The notes under the pieces are model-generated. The model did not search any database, had not been told where the DNA came from, and saw only the letters and a list, made by a program, of their open reading frames with translations. A DNA stretch of 64,000 nucleotides from Tanypteryx hageni. Lineage: Eukaryota > Arthropoda > Insecta > Odonata > Petaluridae. Location of the stretch: positions 35,840,117 through 35,904,116 of the forward strand of contig CM054113.1 of NCBI GenBank assembly GCA_028673005.1, read 5' to 3'. The first letter of the stretch is position 1, and every line of letters starts with the position of its first letter. Shown in pieces: positions 11,939 to 25,200 of the stretch. The translations under genes were made by a program, and so were the position numbers.

Positions 11939-14554
11939 AAGCGTACGCTGACAGACATAGCTCAAATAGAATATTTCAAATGCAACTCTGATTACAGGAA
12001 TTTTAACGCAAAAAATACAAGGAAAACTTAGCACTTGCGTGAAAGAAATAACCACGAAGTTGAGCCTGGCGAGTTCAGTTTTATCGAATTTGAGAGAGAG
12101 AAACAATTTCGGTTTAAAGGTGGCGGCATTGGATCGGAAATGAGCAACGTTGTCGCTTATGGAAATGGAGAAAGACTCCTGCCGATAACGATTACCATTT
12201 TTATAAATTGAAGTTTATTTATGAACTCTGCTATCTCTGAAACCAAATTCGATCAATGAACCACGCAATGAAGCTGAAGTAGTAATACATTCTCCTTGAT
12301 ATATCACCGTGCTATTTTTATCACATTCAAATAAAGACAGTCAATTATTAGCATAGACAAAGAGTACTTTATTACTGCATGTACAAAATGTGGTAAACAT
12401 CGTCATTATACTGAATTGGAAATTTTAAAGCCTCTTAAGTCAATTTAATGACAACTGAAACAAAAAATACCCACAATATATGTTGTATCAAAATTGGACA
12501 AGACATCTTATTTTTTTATAAATCGCCTCGAATCCCCGCACTCAAATGATGTTAACAAGGAGGAATCGGTGTTAAATCGAGCGGCTAATTCAGCTGCTAA
12601 AAATGACATTCTTTTCAACGAAATCAAATAGTTGTTTTGGTCATAATTCAATTAATTATGAATTTATTTAACTCTATAGCATAAAGAAACTTTATATTTA
12701 ATGACAATCAAAATTGATTATTTCTTGATAAATAACTATTCAGCGAAGTGGATTTTTTCGACGTTTCATCTTCACGTTTTTCAGCCATAAAAATGTTTTT
12801 CGTACATAAATGGAAAATTAATAAATTAATTTTTCTTTTTCATTTATCTGAAACAGAGACTAATGAAAATGTGATCATAAATTACAAAAATTCGTGTCAT
12901 AAACGTAAAATATGCCTAATTCAATGATAAGGTAGTTTCTCTAGAAAATTGTGTTTTTTAAGTACCCGAGAGACCTCATAAACACCCCTAAATAAATCGC
13001 TATGGATAAATAAATTTGAAAAATCTTTTTCTCCAATTCACTATTTTGTCTTGGAAATATTTCGGGAACAAGAATTTCATACTAGGCTACGTAATTGCCA
13101 TCTCGATTAGTCTAACGAGTCGAGGCGAGACATTTCATAAAATATTCGCAACTGCCACTCCGTTCTCCTTCTATTTAAGAAGTTTCCCTTCATTTTCGCC
13201 TTTCTCGATTGTGTTATCTTCCGCAACGAATTTCTAGCAAAGGGAGAGTAGAGAAAAATAGAACGGTTAAAGGAAATGGAGGAGAGTAATTCACGCGTGG
13301 GGAAGAGAAGGATGATAATTGAGAGAGTAAGAGTTGAGAGTGTAAGATGTCCCGTTATTGATTTCTCTACATCCCTCTTGATCCTTTGGCCTCGTGGAAA
13401 AAGGGTTATATGAGGTATAGTACGCTCCAGAGGAGTGATGAGTTAATGCTAAAGGCGGCACTTCTCTACTCCGGATGCCATCCATTGCCTCATGAATATT
13501 TTACTCGGGAAAAGGAAGGGGCTTAAGGAGAGAGAGAAAGGGTGAGAAGTTAGGTATAGAGATGGAGAGAGTGCTTGGTTGGTCGCATAGTCTCCAAGGG
13601 ACCATATGATCCCACTCGCGTGGAGGAAGTTCAAGAGAGGTTACTGTCCGGACTGCACCCGTGCCCTCCGTTGTGAATACTCTCAAATGAACGAGACTGC
13701 TTTTTCGAGGTAGTTGGAAATTATAGAAATTATGCGCATCCACGAGTCAAGCGATCTTTTTATTAAATGACTGAAAATCCATCTAGCGCGTTGTGTTTCG
13801 ATTCTTTGTCATTCTGAATACAATAGCATATTTTCGTAAAATTAACTAGACTTTTATAACACGGACCTCTGATTATTTCATTTGACCTCTAATCACCTAT
13901 TTTCACATTTTCCGATTTAAAGGGTTGCTCTTTTTATTTATGAATTCATTACACGTAATTGTTTCCCACTTTACAGTATAAAATTCAATGCTTGAACTAA
14001 TTAAAGCGGTCAATAATAACTTTATATAGAGCAGTGAGTGAGTAGATACATATTATACGTCAAAGAAAATTGGATCTAAAAATAATAAGAAAAAAACCTT
14101 GTGTTCGGCAAATGACTTCCTCCATATGGTTGCAATAGTAATGTGAAGCTGCTCTCGACATCAGCAATCTCGGGAATCCGCAATTACACTCGTGAATAAT
14201 TTATAAATACTGAATAATTTTTACAGTGAAAAATACTTTGAATCACTTTTCGCACTGAAGAAACAAGTAATAAAACGGTTATGGATAACGAAATATCGAT
14301 GCGCGATTAAAATTACCGTTGACGGAGCTAAGATTAATGTCAATATTTACGATGCTAGGTGGCAATGGGGTAATTTTGATCGCAATTAAACGGAAGCAAA
14401 GGTATCACTTAACAACGTACTTAACAAATTCAGATAATTAATCGAAATATCTCTCAGACAATTCGTTTTATGGAAAAATGTTTAATGAAAAACTTATAAA
14501 AAATTATATTATCTACAACTTTGATAATGACAAACATTTACATTAATGATTTCA
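11939..14554. other. AT-rich DNA, no recognisable gene
   Basis: No repeat or gene was recognised. The stretch 13090-13740 is less AT-rich, with a purine-rich part at 13230-13560 on the plus strand, resembling the polypyrimidine islands elsewhere on the opposite strand. Confidence 0.5.
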
Positions 14555-14865
14555 TAAGGGAAATAATAGGAAAAAACGGAAAAATGACCAGAGTAAATTT
14601 CTACTTGCGGTAGACCAGCTTTAGCCAAAATCTAACCAGTTCTTGATTTTATAATAGATATCTCAAATTTAAAGTTTTGTACTGATTTGATAAGTAGTGT
14701 CTGAGTTAGACCGCGCAATAAATTCCTATCACACAGACATCGAAAACATAGTGAAAACATTTAGGGAATCTTAAAACGTGTACTTCTGTTGAAATTTCGA
14801 ATTCGATTTTTTTACGGAAACGATACTTTCTCTTTACTATGGAGAAAGTAAAAATAAATATAAAA
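14555..14865 (-). repeat. Dispersed repeat family F, partial copy
   Basis: The last part (from about 14770, cttaaaacgtgtacttctgt through cgatttttttacggaaacg to tggagaaagtaaaa) matches the inner end of the left arm of the inverted repeat at 28165-29698. The first part (gaccagctttagccaaaatc, ccagttcttg) matches the tttttaccaaaactaatcag region of that arm. No terminal inverted repeats or coding sequence were found. The family is unknown to me. Confidence 0.6.
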
Positions 14866-17800
14866 TCAATGACCATGAAAATGAATCGAACAGCAATCAC
14901 ACCATGAAAACATCGTCACAATACTACACATTAGCAGAGACGTACCTGCGGGATACAGCGCCTATGGCAAAATTTTAGAAAACACCTCGGTTAAGTAAAA
15001 TATCATTTTTGCTACGTTTTAATAGAGAATAATAGCGTTTTTATTAAATATAACTTTAAGATTTTGGTATTAAATTAATATTTATTTATGGAAAAATTAA
15101 CTTTTGGCATTTATTGCGAGAACGTTTGGCGCCCTTTGCAAGCGGCGCCAAGGCCAATGCCAATTTTGCCATACTCTAGTTACGGCACTGCATATCAGTA
15201 TTTTGGAATCGATCGCCGTCTTGTGTGTACGGCTCTGCGGATACTGAGAGGACAAAACTTAACCCGTTCGCGATAAATATAAAATGGAGTTTCTTCCTAA
15301 ATATCTCATGGGTTACTCCGCAAGTAAATGATACTAAATATATCACGATCAGTGCCGCGTTATGATCTTGAAAACATTACACATTTTAAAACATCCTTTC
15401 ATTAAATCTTTGGTTTTATATATTATATGTGGCATTACAGTGTAAGAATTATTCTTCTTCTACAACCGCACAATTTCAGGATAAATTCTTAAAATTACCC
15501 CATTCAGATAAATAAAAATTCCACGCATATAAAATGAACCTGTGAAATACAAGGTATGGAAAACAAATAAAAAATTTGGATACTTATACGATAATACTTA
15601 TGAAAAAATCGTTACAACTTAAATAACTAAAAAAAATGTCTCACATTAATGTAACGAAAAGTTCAGGTGCATACCAGACAAGAGGTGAAATGGGAATTGG
15701 GTTCATATTGATTAGATCAGGGACAATAATTAATTTCTCCAAACTAATATAAGAAAGGATGTGAGACCTTTTTCTAGAATTTATAGACATATTTAACGAA
15801 GTCATCGATTTTTCCCAAGTGTCTACCGTAATTTGTACAAGCTGTGATATGGCGTGCTTCAAAACGTTCTACTCTGCTCTTGGGGTTTAGACTCTAGTCG
15901 CCGAGCAAATGTTACGGACTTTCTGACTGCTGAATTCACGCATTACCCTAGGGGAAAGAAGATATTTGAAGCGACAGATCCAGAATGTAACTCTCAAGAT
16001 CTTTTACGTAGTAATTCGTTCTCAGTTTTAAGACCTATTTCCTATTATGCCACTAGCACATCATAAGCCATTCTATGGTAGACATAAGAATTAATCGCCA
16101 AAAGATAGTCATCCTTCAATTACAATAAATATATTAAGATTAAAATGATTGGAAATATTTTTATTAAATTAATTTTCATTATGTTTACCCAATTACTTTT
16201 CGAACTTCTTTAAAAAACTTACGTCTACTTATGCTATCATACTTTGTTTATCTGTTTCTAAATCCAATTGCCATTCAGTTCTTTGTATTAAAGTTTGTTA
16301 CCATAAGTTCTTCTCATGACGGATATTTCTAGAGAAAACATTCATTGGGAAGTATCTGAACATTTCAGATAATTTATTTCCCGCTAGAGGAGCTAATTTT
16401 ATTTCGTATATAACGATAATACTTTTCGAACGCATTTTATGCTTTTTTCCGGGATGGTAAGAATTAAAAATTATATCTTTGTAGAATACCAACTTTAATG
16501 CCTTTATTCTCTCCAAGAATTTAATCTTGATAAATTTGCTGTTCATTTATCCAGAAATACAAGAAGCTACAAAAATGAATCCACACAAAACGAAGGAAAA
16601 AGTTAACGTTGAAAGGGAATTTACTGAATCGTTGTTTCCTTCGAGTTGACGAGAGCCCACACAAGCGAAAAGTCTTTCTGCAAAGGATCATAATCCTTTT
16701 ATAACTTCAACCGGAGAAATTTCTCTAGTGTTAGATTCAGAAAAGTTTTTGATTGAAATTATTCGAGTGGAAGGACTAGATGAGCTCAGTCCTTTTAGAC
16801 AGATTTTCCGCTGATTTTTGGGCGGTCTTAGTAATCCTTTGCGAGGATTTTGGGCAATAAAGGCGAAGCCCGGCTGAGGCTTATTTCGGACGAGTTTCTA
16901 GTTGCATACTTTATTTAAGACAGGAAAGAGGTTCTTTCGCCGGAAGTGAAAGTTGAGCATTCGTCCCATTCTTGTCCTAAACGATAGTTGATATAAGTCG
17001 GAAAGCTTAAATGAAGTGCTTTTTTTCTTGGGAAATATTCCACTCGACTTCCCGAAATGCGTATAAAATTCGATATTTCTTTAACTACATATTTTTCAAT
17101 TAATTCCTTTGTTCAAACTGAAATTTCTAAAGTTAAATACAACCTAAATGATCCGTTAACTTAATGATATAATTATGAATAGGCATCAAAACACACGCAG
17201 GATTGACGAAAAGGTAAAACTTGCTCAAGCTGATTCATAAACTTCACTGCTGCGTTAGCAAAATTATTAATAAGCTTGAATCACAGGTTGGACTTCCCTT
17301 AGTTATTGAAGGCAAAGGTAAATGGAGAGTTGTCAAGAAACCTTGGAAAAAGAGGTATTTCCTCCTCCATTAAAGTAACTTTTTGCAGAACGTCATCACG
17401 GTAACTGAAATCAGTATATAATTCCATTTGTTACATTGGAAAATATAATATATGTGTGTTCTCATGAAAGCATATTTTATAAAACTGCCACGAGCCTCTA
17501 GTGGCTTAAAAATTTCATAATATACCATAAATAATTCAATGAATCAGCATAATGGAGAAGAGGAAATCGGCAGAAATAAAAAGAGGATTTTGGAACGTTT
17601 TAAAGAAGGAGATACTAAAAGAATATGACGGAAATGGAATTTAGAAGCCCACGTTATATGGAGTGAGCAAAGAACTTGAATTAAATTGAATTGAATTAAT
17701 GATAGAGAATAAAATGTGTAACTCTCCAGAGAAAATGTCCACACTTTATAAAATACAACAAGAGAGGAAAGATGCACACATCATGCGTGCATAAATGCGA

Positions 17801-18135
17801 GGCATAGGCGTTCTTACGATTTATGCAATCATGTAAAATAAACGGCGCAATATACATTGCACAAACTTTCTCATATACGTATATACGGTTTGGTCGACTG
17901 TGTGCGCTTATAAAAGAAAAACGCTTATAAATAAAAGTTAACCGTATTTTAGCGTAAATTTTAATGCCAACTGTAGATATTGAGTAATTTTTGAGACATA
18001 TGGCTTAGTATTATAAGGTTGGACGATTGAATGGATTTTAATCAAAATCCTTATATAAATCGCATTTTTTTCAAAATATCCTATTTAATAAATAAAAGAA
18101 CTCCTTAAGCAAAAAAAACAAGGGCTAATAAACAA
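14866..18135. other. AT-rich DNA, no recognisable gene
   Basis: Only short overlapping frames are present. No TE protein motif, tRNA or tandem repeat was recognised. Confidence 0.5.
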
Positions 18136-18176
18136 GCCCAATGCATTTCACCCACAATGTGGGCAACTTCAGGGGC
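18136..18176 (-). ncRNA. Hammerhead-ribozyme-like motif of a Penelope-like element
   Basis: On the minus strand the order is: GCCC (stem I), CTGAAGT (core box, canonical CTGANGA), a hairpin GCCCAC-ATT-GTGGGT (stem II), GAAA (core box), the palindrome ATGCAT that includes the last A of GAAA (stem III), T (cleavage position), then GGGC, which pairs with the first GCCC (stem I). Palindromic stems III are known for PLE hammerheads, which act as dimers. The core Ala9-equivalent base is T instead of A, so this copy is probably weak or inactive. It lies just past the GIY-YIG reading of the PLE at 18356-18742. Confidence 0.7.
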
Positions 18177-18355
18177 AACCTGACACGACAGCGACCAGAG
18201 GTCAACTGTCAGGAGATGAAAGAAAAGGACGATGAGGGAAAACGAAAGAAAAAACTGAAAAACAAAAAGTTTGTGGCGTGTATGTTACTCTTGTTTGGTG
18301 AGTCTATAAAGAGTTTATTGAAATCAGTGTCAGTGTTCATCAGAGTGCCGAGATT

Positions 18356-18742
18356 TTAATAAATGTGTAGGTTTTCCAAAGAAATTAGGGAATTATTGGT
18401 TGAAGTTATTAATTTCAAATCTTCTAAATGTATACTAGGGCCAGTTTCAAAAATGTGGTTTGCGACACGTGATTGATCAAATCGATTATGTTTATAGTGT
18501 GCGAGATGTTCCTTAAAACGTGTAACCAGTTTTCTCCTAGTTTGGCCTATATATTGTTTTGGACAATGTGAACATTGTACTTTATAAATTCCTGATTTAT
18601 CTAAGGTATCAGTTTTGTCTTTCGTACTGCATAATAGATTTTTTAATTTGTATGGATTCGTGTATGCTATTGTAAATTTCTTTTGTTTGAAGACTTTGTC
18701 TAAGCCCTTATTCAACGGTGGAAAAATGGTAGTTTTATATAT
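18356..18742 (-). pseudogene. Penelope-like element, GIY-YIG endonuclease end
   Basis: The minus-strand reading is about 125 residues. It starts with a basic linker (NKGLDKVFKQKKFTIAYTN), then GIYKVQCSHCPKQYIGQTRR, LVTRFKEH, VANHIFETG and LISLENLHIY. This is the GIY-YIG nuclease of PLEs: GIY and YIG strands with the Cys-pair insertion, the catalytic Arg in the helix after YIG, and a late Glu. In PLEs this domain nicks target DNA for reverse transcription. The reverse transcriptase proper is missing, so the copy is 5'-truncated. It abuts the RTE-like LINE at about 18742. The hammerhead-like motif about 180 bp downstream fits its terminal repeat. Confidence 0.85.
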
Positions 18743-20524
18743 TTGTTACATACCTTTATTGACTTCTATCGCTCTTTCTATCATCAACCTCATACATCCT
18801 ATAGCATCTCTTGTCACTCTTTATTTTCTGAAACCAAACTGATTATCTTGCAGCTCCTTTTCTATTTTACCTTCAATTCTTTTGGTTATTATTCTGGTTA
18901 AAACTTTAGCTGTATTAGAAATTAAACTAATAATTTTGTAATCCTTACAAGTTTTTGCATTGTTCGTTCATTTTCTCCAGTGGTACCATAACAACATATA
19001 AAAAATCTTCAGGCCATATGCCAGTATCATATATTTGGTTAAAGAGTTTTGTGAGTTGCTTAACTGATTTCGATCCCAAAACCTTAAGAACGTCCACTGG
19101 TTTATTATCACTCCCAACAGCTTTCCTTCTTTTCATGTCATCAATTGCTCTTTTAACTTCAGACTCGAGAATACTTGTTCCTAGCTGATCTTTTTCCACA
19201 TCCTCTTTTTCATTTAATTCAATATTTCTTGGCTTTCCTTCTTTGTCATACAGCGCCTCAATGTATTCTTTCCAGACATTCTTTACTTTGTCTGGCTTCG
19301 AGACTATTTTACCACTTGTGTTCATGATTCCTTTACCTCCTATCATTCTTGTATTTTTCTTGAATAGTTCCCATGCTTTGCTCTACATGAGGTTTCTTCT
19401 ACAAATTCTTTCACATTCGAAATCTCCTCGCATTTCTCATTTATCCACTGTTGTCTGGCTTTATCTGTTTCCCTTCTTAAAACATTATTTAACTCCTTGT
19501 ACTTTCTTTGGCCTTCTTCAGTGTTTATGTTCTTCCACTTTCTCCGCTCTTCCTTTTTCTACAGCATGGCTGCTGTGACCCAAGGTTTATTTATTTCTTT
19601 CACTCGTTATCTTTCCTACCTTCTTTTCCATTACATCTTTAATGTCGCTATGGATATATCTCCACTCCTAATCTACATTGTTCCAATTTTCTTCAGCTCT
19701 CTCCCCCAACCTTTCCTCCAGCTCGGTCATGATAGCCTCCTTGTTCTTAAAGAGTTCCTTTAAGTTCCATTTCTTGTTAACTCTTATGTTTCTCTTAACG
19801 CTCTTCAGTCTACATTGTGTATTTTGTCGGAATCGATATCTGCCCCTGGTAGTGTTTTCACATTTTTAATGCTATTTCTAAATCATTCATTGACTAGTAC
19901 GCAATCCATCCGGTATCGTCTCTGGTCTCCTGGGCTTCTCCATGTGTAAAGTCTCCGCTGGTGAAGCTTAAACCATCTATTAGTTATAATCAATCTATTT
20001 CTATGGCAGAATTCTACAAGTTTCTCCCCTCTTTCATTTCTCTTCCCTAGTCCATATTTTCCCACTATGTTATCTTCCTGTTCTCCAACTACACTGTTCC
20101 AGTCTCCCATTACTATGGTGTTGACCCTTCCTTTTCCCTCCTCCTCCAATATCTCCATAATGTGTTCATACATTTCATCTACTTCGTCATCACCAGCATT
20201 AGTTGTTTGTGTATACACTTGAATTTTAAGCATTTCCACTGGCTCCACCTGAAGTTTTACGACTATTAATCTATCATTAACTGTCACTACCTTGCAAATT
20301 CTTTCAGCTAGCATTATTCTCATCATAATCCCCATTCCCCTTTCCTTTCTCTCCCCTCCCGAATAAATAATCGTAAATTCGTCTGAATTTATCTCGCCTA
20401 CTCCTTCCCACCGAACTTCACTAAGACCTACTATACCTACATTATTCCTTCTCATTTCCCTTTTTAAGTTCTCTAGCTTCCCCCCTGAATCCATAGTCCT
20501 AACATTTCATGTGCCTATTCTTAA
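18743..20524 (-). pseudogene. Endonuclease/reverse transcriptase of the RTE-like LINE, broken
   Basis: The endonuclease starts RIGT*NVRTM, where a Trp codon has become TGA, and has SEVRWEG (metal-binding Glu), IIYSGG, QVYTQT and MGDWNSVVG (catalytic Asp and Asn). After RRLYTWRSPGD the frame is lost at a stop near 19883, but ADIDSD is readable downstream. The linker (19347-19882) has many stops. The RT start is readable at 18945-19346 (AVGSDNKPVDVLKVLG, GIWPEDF) and on to CKDYKIISLISNTAKVLTRI, DNQFGFRK and RDAIGCMRLM. The palm with the catalytic Asp residues is missing. This layout is that of RTE/BovB-like LINEs; the clade was not tested. Confidence 0.85.
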
Positions 20525-20990
20525 TTTTTCACTATTTGCTTTCTTCTTATTAATGTTAGATTTCCTCTGTGCATCCCCTAGGGTAGTCCCCACCCGGAGA
20601 TCTGATTGGGAGACTATTTTTACCTCCGGAATATTTTACCCCAGATAGACCCATAGAGGTATTTGCAGCTTTTCAGCCTATCATGGAAAATATAATGAAG
20701 TAGTTTCCCATTGCTTTCCTAATTGCAGTTTTACAAGTGTGATTACCCATCTGTAGCTGTTCAGATCCACATGATCACCACCTACAGAGGTACTGTTCAA
20801 GCTGCTGCCCTTGCACAGAGGGATTAAAAACCCCCAAGACTGCTTCTTAGTCTGCCTCTTCCCCTCAGACCTTTCCGGCTTGAATGGTCCTACCAGGAGA
20901 ATTATCTCCCGCCGGTATAACTCTTTGGTTCATAAGAGTACACAAACCCTCCCACCTCTGTAAGGTTATGCAGTCCTTAGGGAAGATACC
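18743..20990 (-). mobile_element. RTE-like LINE, decayed copy 1 (minus strand)
   Basis: The element reads right to left. From about 20990 to 20530 there is an untranslated leader sharing blocks with 45480-45660, such as TCCGGAGG and CAATCAGATCTCCGGG. An APE endonuclease follows (20510-19840), then a stop-ridden linker, then the start of reverse transcriptase down to about 18743. The rest of the RT is absent, cut off where PLE sequence begins. A second member of the family occupies 45390-47655 plus 60408-61259. These elements move by target-primed reverse transcription. Confidence 0.85.
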
Positions 20991-20991
20991 C

Positions 20992-21749
20992 GGAAAGTTC
21001 ACCGCCAGCAATTCATCGCCACGAAAAATTCACCGCCACGGAAAATTTGCCGCCATGGGAAATTTATGGCATTGTATAGATCATGTTGTTAACCAAGGCT
21101 GTATTAAAAATGCGTGTGCGGACTCTACGCCGATAGAAGAATATAAGGATAAATAACCCAATAATAGCCTTCCCCTTCTGACCCTCTCTCCGTCTTTTTT
21201 CCTTTTTTCTGTTCATTCTCTTAATTGTTGTTAAATTCCTAATTGTTAATTAGATATCAATATTGCCAATATTTGATTACTTGTTGATTGATATCAATAT
21301 TACCTGTTTCAATATAATTTCTTACACGTACCTCCTTCCCCTTCCCTCGACACACTTCTCCATTTCTTCATCACATTCTCCTCCCGTTCCCCCTCCCATA
21401 CTTTTTGTTGACTTTTTCTGCATATCATTATTTAAAAAATTCTCATTCGGTTGTCATGTACAATTGGCATATTACCTGAAAATGTGGATTACTTCCATTT
21501 CGTCCCAGGTCAAAAAATGAAACATTATCTTATTTATTAAAACTTCTACAGTTGGATTATTTGTCCGTATATTCTTCTGTCGGCGTCGAGTTCACCCACG
21601 CATTTTTAATACAGCCTTTGTTAACAACATGATCCATACAAGGCGATAAATTTTCCATGGCGACGAATTTTCCGTGGCGATTAATTGCTGGCAGTGAATT
21701 TTCCGTGGCGTTGAATTTCTGTCGATGAATTGCTGCCGGTGAATTTTCC
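20992..21749. mobile_element. Foldback element with long terminal inverted repeats (MULE-like?)
   Basis: The left arm starts GGAAAGTTCACCGCCAGCAA (20992) and the right arm, inverted, starts GGAAAATTCACCGGCAGCAA (21749). Each arm is about 170-220 bp. The outer part repeats an 18-20-bp motif of the type TTCACCGCCACGGAAAA, with one more unit in the right arm. The inner part has matching TGTATTAAAAATGCGTG blocks. About 370 bp of spacer lie between, pyrimidine-rich with no gene. Long arms with subrepeats fit foldback or Mutator-like non-autonomous elements. No target duplication was visible, so the class is uncertain. Confidence 0.75.
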
Positions 21750-21784
21750 TAGACCTTTAAATAAAGATCTACTATGTTCCGTTG

Positions 21785-22240
21785 TTTCAACTCGGGAACC
21801 GCTGGACGTATTTTGATGAACTATGGTATTGGGAGTTTTAGAAAAATTGGTCGACCAATTCCAATGTTGATTAAAATCGGAAAAAAATTACGACCACTTT
21901 AAATCTAGACCTACATGTACTTTACAATGTTTGTTTGTTTGTTTCAACTCAGGAACCGCCGGAAGCATTTTGATGAAATTTGGCATTGGGGAGTTTTGCT
22001 AAAATTGGTCGACTGATTCTAATTTTAGTTAAAATCGGACAATAATTACGACTACTTTACATGAAGACCTACATATTTAGAATGTTCCTGTTTCAACTCA
22101 GGAAACGCCGGAAGCATTTTGATGAAATTTGATACAGGGGAGTTTTCCTAAAATTTGTCGACCGATTCCAATTTTGGTTAAAATATGACAATATTAACGA
22201 CAACTTTTAAGAAGGACTTTCATTCATTTTACAACATACC
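21785..22240 (+). repeat. Tandem repeat, three ~150-bp units
   Basis: Units start at tttcaactc at 21785, 21942 and 22091. Each reads on through GGAACCGCCGGAAGCATTTT, GATGAAATTTGG, TGGGGAGTTTT, AAAATTGGTCGAC and a closing GACCTACAT. Copies 2 and 3 are closest. A degenerate relative lies near 39330 (TTTCATCTCAGAAACG then AATGAAATTTGGTA). No coding capacity was seen. Confidence 0.85.
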
Positions 22241-25200
22241 TCGCTAGTTTCTCGTTAAATACTCATTTGAGCGAAAAATATTGAAAACATTATGAAATCT
22301 CAAAGAACGCATTTGGAAACTCTGTGAATTTCTAGATGGAGTACACCATTCCAATCTTGTATTAAAGAACGCCAACCAGGAAAATGTGGAAAATCAATAA
22401 TTTAGTTGTTTGGTCCGAACAATACTTCTCCCAATCAGAATCAATAAAATCGTAGGATTTCCCGTATGGGCAGATAGCATTTTTAAACACTGAAAAACGT
22501 ATATTTTCCCGAGATAAATTTCCATTATGCCGTTACTGTCAAAGCTATATTTTCCGTTAATAAGGTCTTGTCCCACTCTTTTATCGATGGAAGATGAGTT
22601 GATTGACATTAAATGCAGCCGGTTGCCCAATGACATTTATTTTATCGCTACAATCCGCCAAACCATAGCAATGAGATGAATTTGTGTACGATACTTTTTA
22701 GGCATGGGTTATTATTTTATATTTATAGCTAGCATCCTTAAATGCTAGACGTAAATGAAAACAAAAAAGCCGTCATGCTGAGTTTCATTCTTGACAAAAA
22801 AGGATGAATTGTGCTTTTTTGACGATAGCACACCCGAAAAATGTTTCGCTAGAGTCCCGATTTTTTCGAGCTAGCGGCAGTTAACGTCCACCATTAATAC
22901 CCAATAAAAATGGCAATAAACTCCATCTGTTCTACCAAAGTCTGGGTGTGGTGTGAGAGGACATTTACGTGTTCATGCGCGGAGGATAAAAGAGCAAGGA
23001 CACCAGAACGTACATAAAATTTCATTCGGAAGAAGTAACACGCATTTTATTCCGACCCTGCAAAAAATGACGCTGGAAAACGATCGCTAAAGAGATACGA
23101 TCCGGATGAAACTGTATATAATGCTACGAAACATCCGAAATCCAAACCAAAAGCAAAAAGAAAAGCGGAGGATTTGAATGAGAAAATCCAGTGCGCGGAC
23201 ACAAGCGCCCGACCGCGTGCTTTTTTTAATGTTCGATGACAGGATTTTCGATTAACAATCTGTTTGGCGAGAAGATATACGAAGGAGAGGAGAATAAATG
23301 AGGGGAAAAAAAAAAGACGAGCGGGGAGAGCAAACAGCGGTAGCAATACCACTGTTATGCCCGGAGATTTTAAAAAATCTCCTTGTATATATGTATATAT
23401 ACGTGTGTGTTTTGGTCTCGTGCGAAGGGACGGCCTACTTTCGCCTCTCCCCGCTCCCCCTACCTCTCTCCATGCTCTCACGATAAGGACCTTACACTAT
23501 ACATGCCACCGTTAAAGCATTCTCTTTCCCACTTTGTGGCTATTTTTCCCCACGCTTCACGAAGCTAGAAGCGTCAGCAAAAGAGTACTTGGAGCGAAAA
23601 GGGCGGATTATATTTTTTAAAACAGGGATCTGCTCTCTTTTAAGTGGTCCTCGACTTTTGTTTACGACTAATCTACCTAATTATGAGAAATGCAAACAAG
23701 GGCAGATGCGTTATAAAAGAGGCTGAGTAATGTGAATAACTTCTTTCTACTCCCTTCTATGGAATCTTCTCCCTTTCTTCTTGAACTAATCCCTCCACGT
23801 ATTATATCTTAGATCCACCTTTGCATATGTGCTCCCTAATCCCATTCCTAGCCCACGCTTCATCTCCAGATGGTCACTATCTGTGATGCATTGGAAAAAT
23901 TTGTTTTGAAAGTGCCCACGATAGCCATAAAGAAATCCAAATAATTGTTCGAATGAATTATGAACCGTGCGAGAGGTGTCTTTCTTTAGGTGATTATCCG
24001 TTTAATTAAAAACAATGAGCAATAGAGATACCGGCATTCGTTCAAAATAGACTGCAGCACTCGCCTGATTTTCTATATTTTACAGCTGTTTTCATCTTAT
24101 AAGAAAGGGAAAATTACTAATAAAACCAGTGCTTCTTTAAAAGCCTCCACAGTGAATCACAAAAATGTCCTTGTTTTAGCTTTCGAACAAAAATTTCCGT
24201 CTCTGCTGGATTTTATATTTCCCAATTTAATATTTCATTTATTTTTATACTTCTGATTTAACTGCTACTGCTTATAGAGAACAAACGTACGTGATGATAT
24301 CTGTTTTTTAAATGAAAACTGACACCAAGGAGCTCAAATGGACTAAATAAACTTCGGAATAGTAAAGCAAAAAAGTGTCGCTTAGAATACGGAATTTTCT
24401 AACCCTCTAACACTGCCGCGCCTTTCTTAATAGATATTAATGAAGTTTTTACGTAAAGTTTCACACAATGCCAATTGATAATATAGAGATAAGGAATATG
24501 CATATACATGCATAGCTGAGGAAGGGATTTCAAATTTGTGACTGAAAAATAAAGCATGTAATATTCCGTTAAAAAAGGAGTCATATATGTATTATGTTCT
24601 CTTCCACATGGAGATATAACACTTGTATGAGCTTTCTGTGGACATCCACACTGAATGCGAAAGGAAAAATGATCGAAGAAAAGACGACAATGGGTGCACC
24701 ACGTGAAGATTTATCTGATCAAGTTTTGGATGACCAAACTGTTACTGAAGAAAATAATGGGAAGAATATAAAACAAATAAGTCTAAAGGACAAGGAAAAC
24801 ATGCTATGTAAATAGCATTAGGATAAAGAATAGATATTATTATAAATAAAAACAGCTGCATGTCGTTGTATCTACTGAATAGATAGAGGAGAGTAGTATT
24901 ACTAAGTTTCAACGCAAACAGTAGTAACCAGATAGATTAAACTGTTAACATGATTTCGCTTTTGGTATTTTTTATTTTTGTTTTATTTCTGGTAAAATTT
25001 TACCAATTTTTACAAGTATAACCAATGACAATGCACCATTAATTAATCCCTTTGAGATACCAATCGTAATATCGAGAGCGTAATAAACAAAAAAATACTA
25101 ATTCCAGACAAGCACTTAGGTATCAAAAATTGAAAAATTAAATACGAGACTTGGATATCTCCAGTTGGCAAAACAGTGTTATAAAAACCTAGACACCTAA

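Noticed and set aside
23047..23481. 144-codon minus-strand frame
   Set aside because: No motif; hydrophobic and aromatic-rich in a way typical of antisense purine-rich DNA, and several plus-strand frames overlap it.
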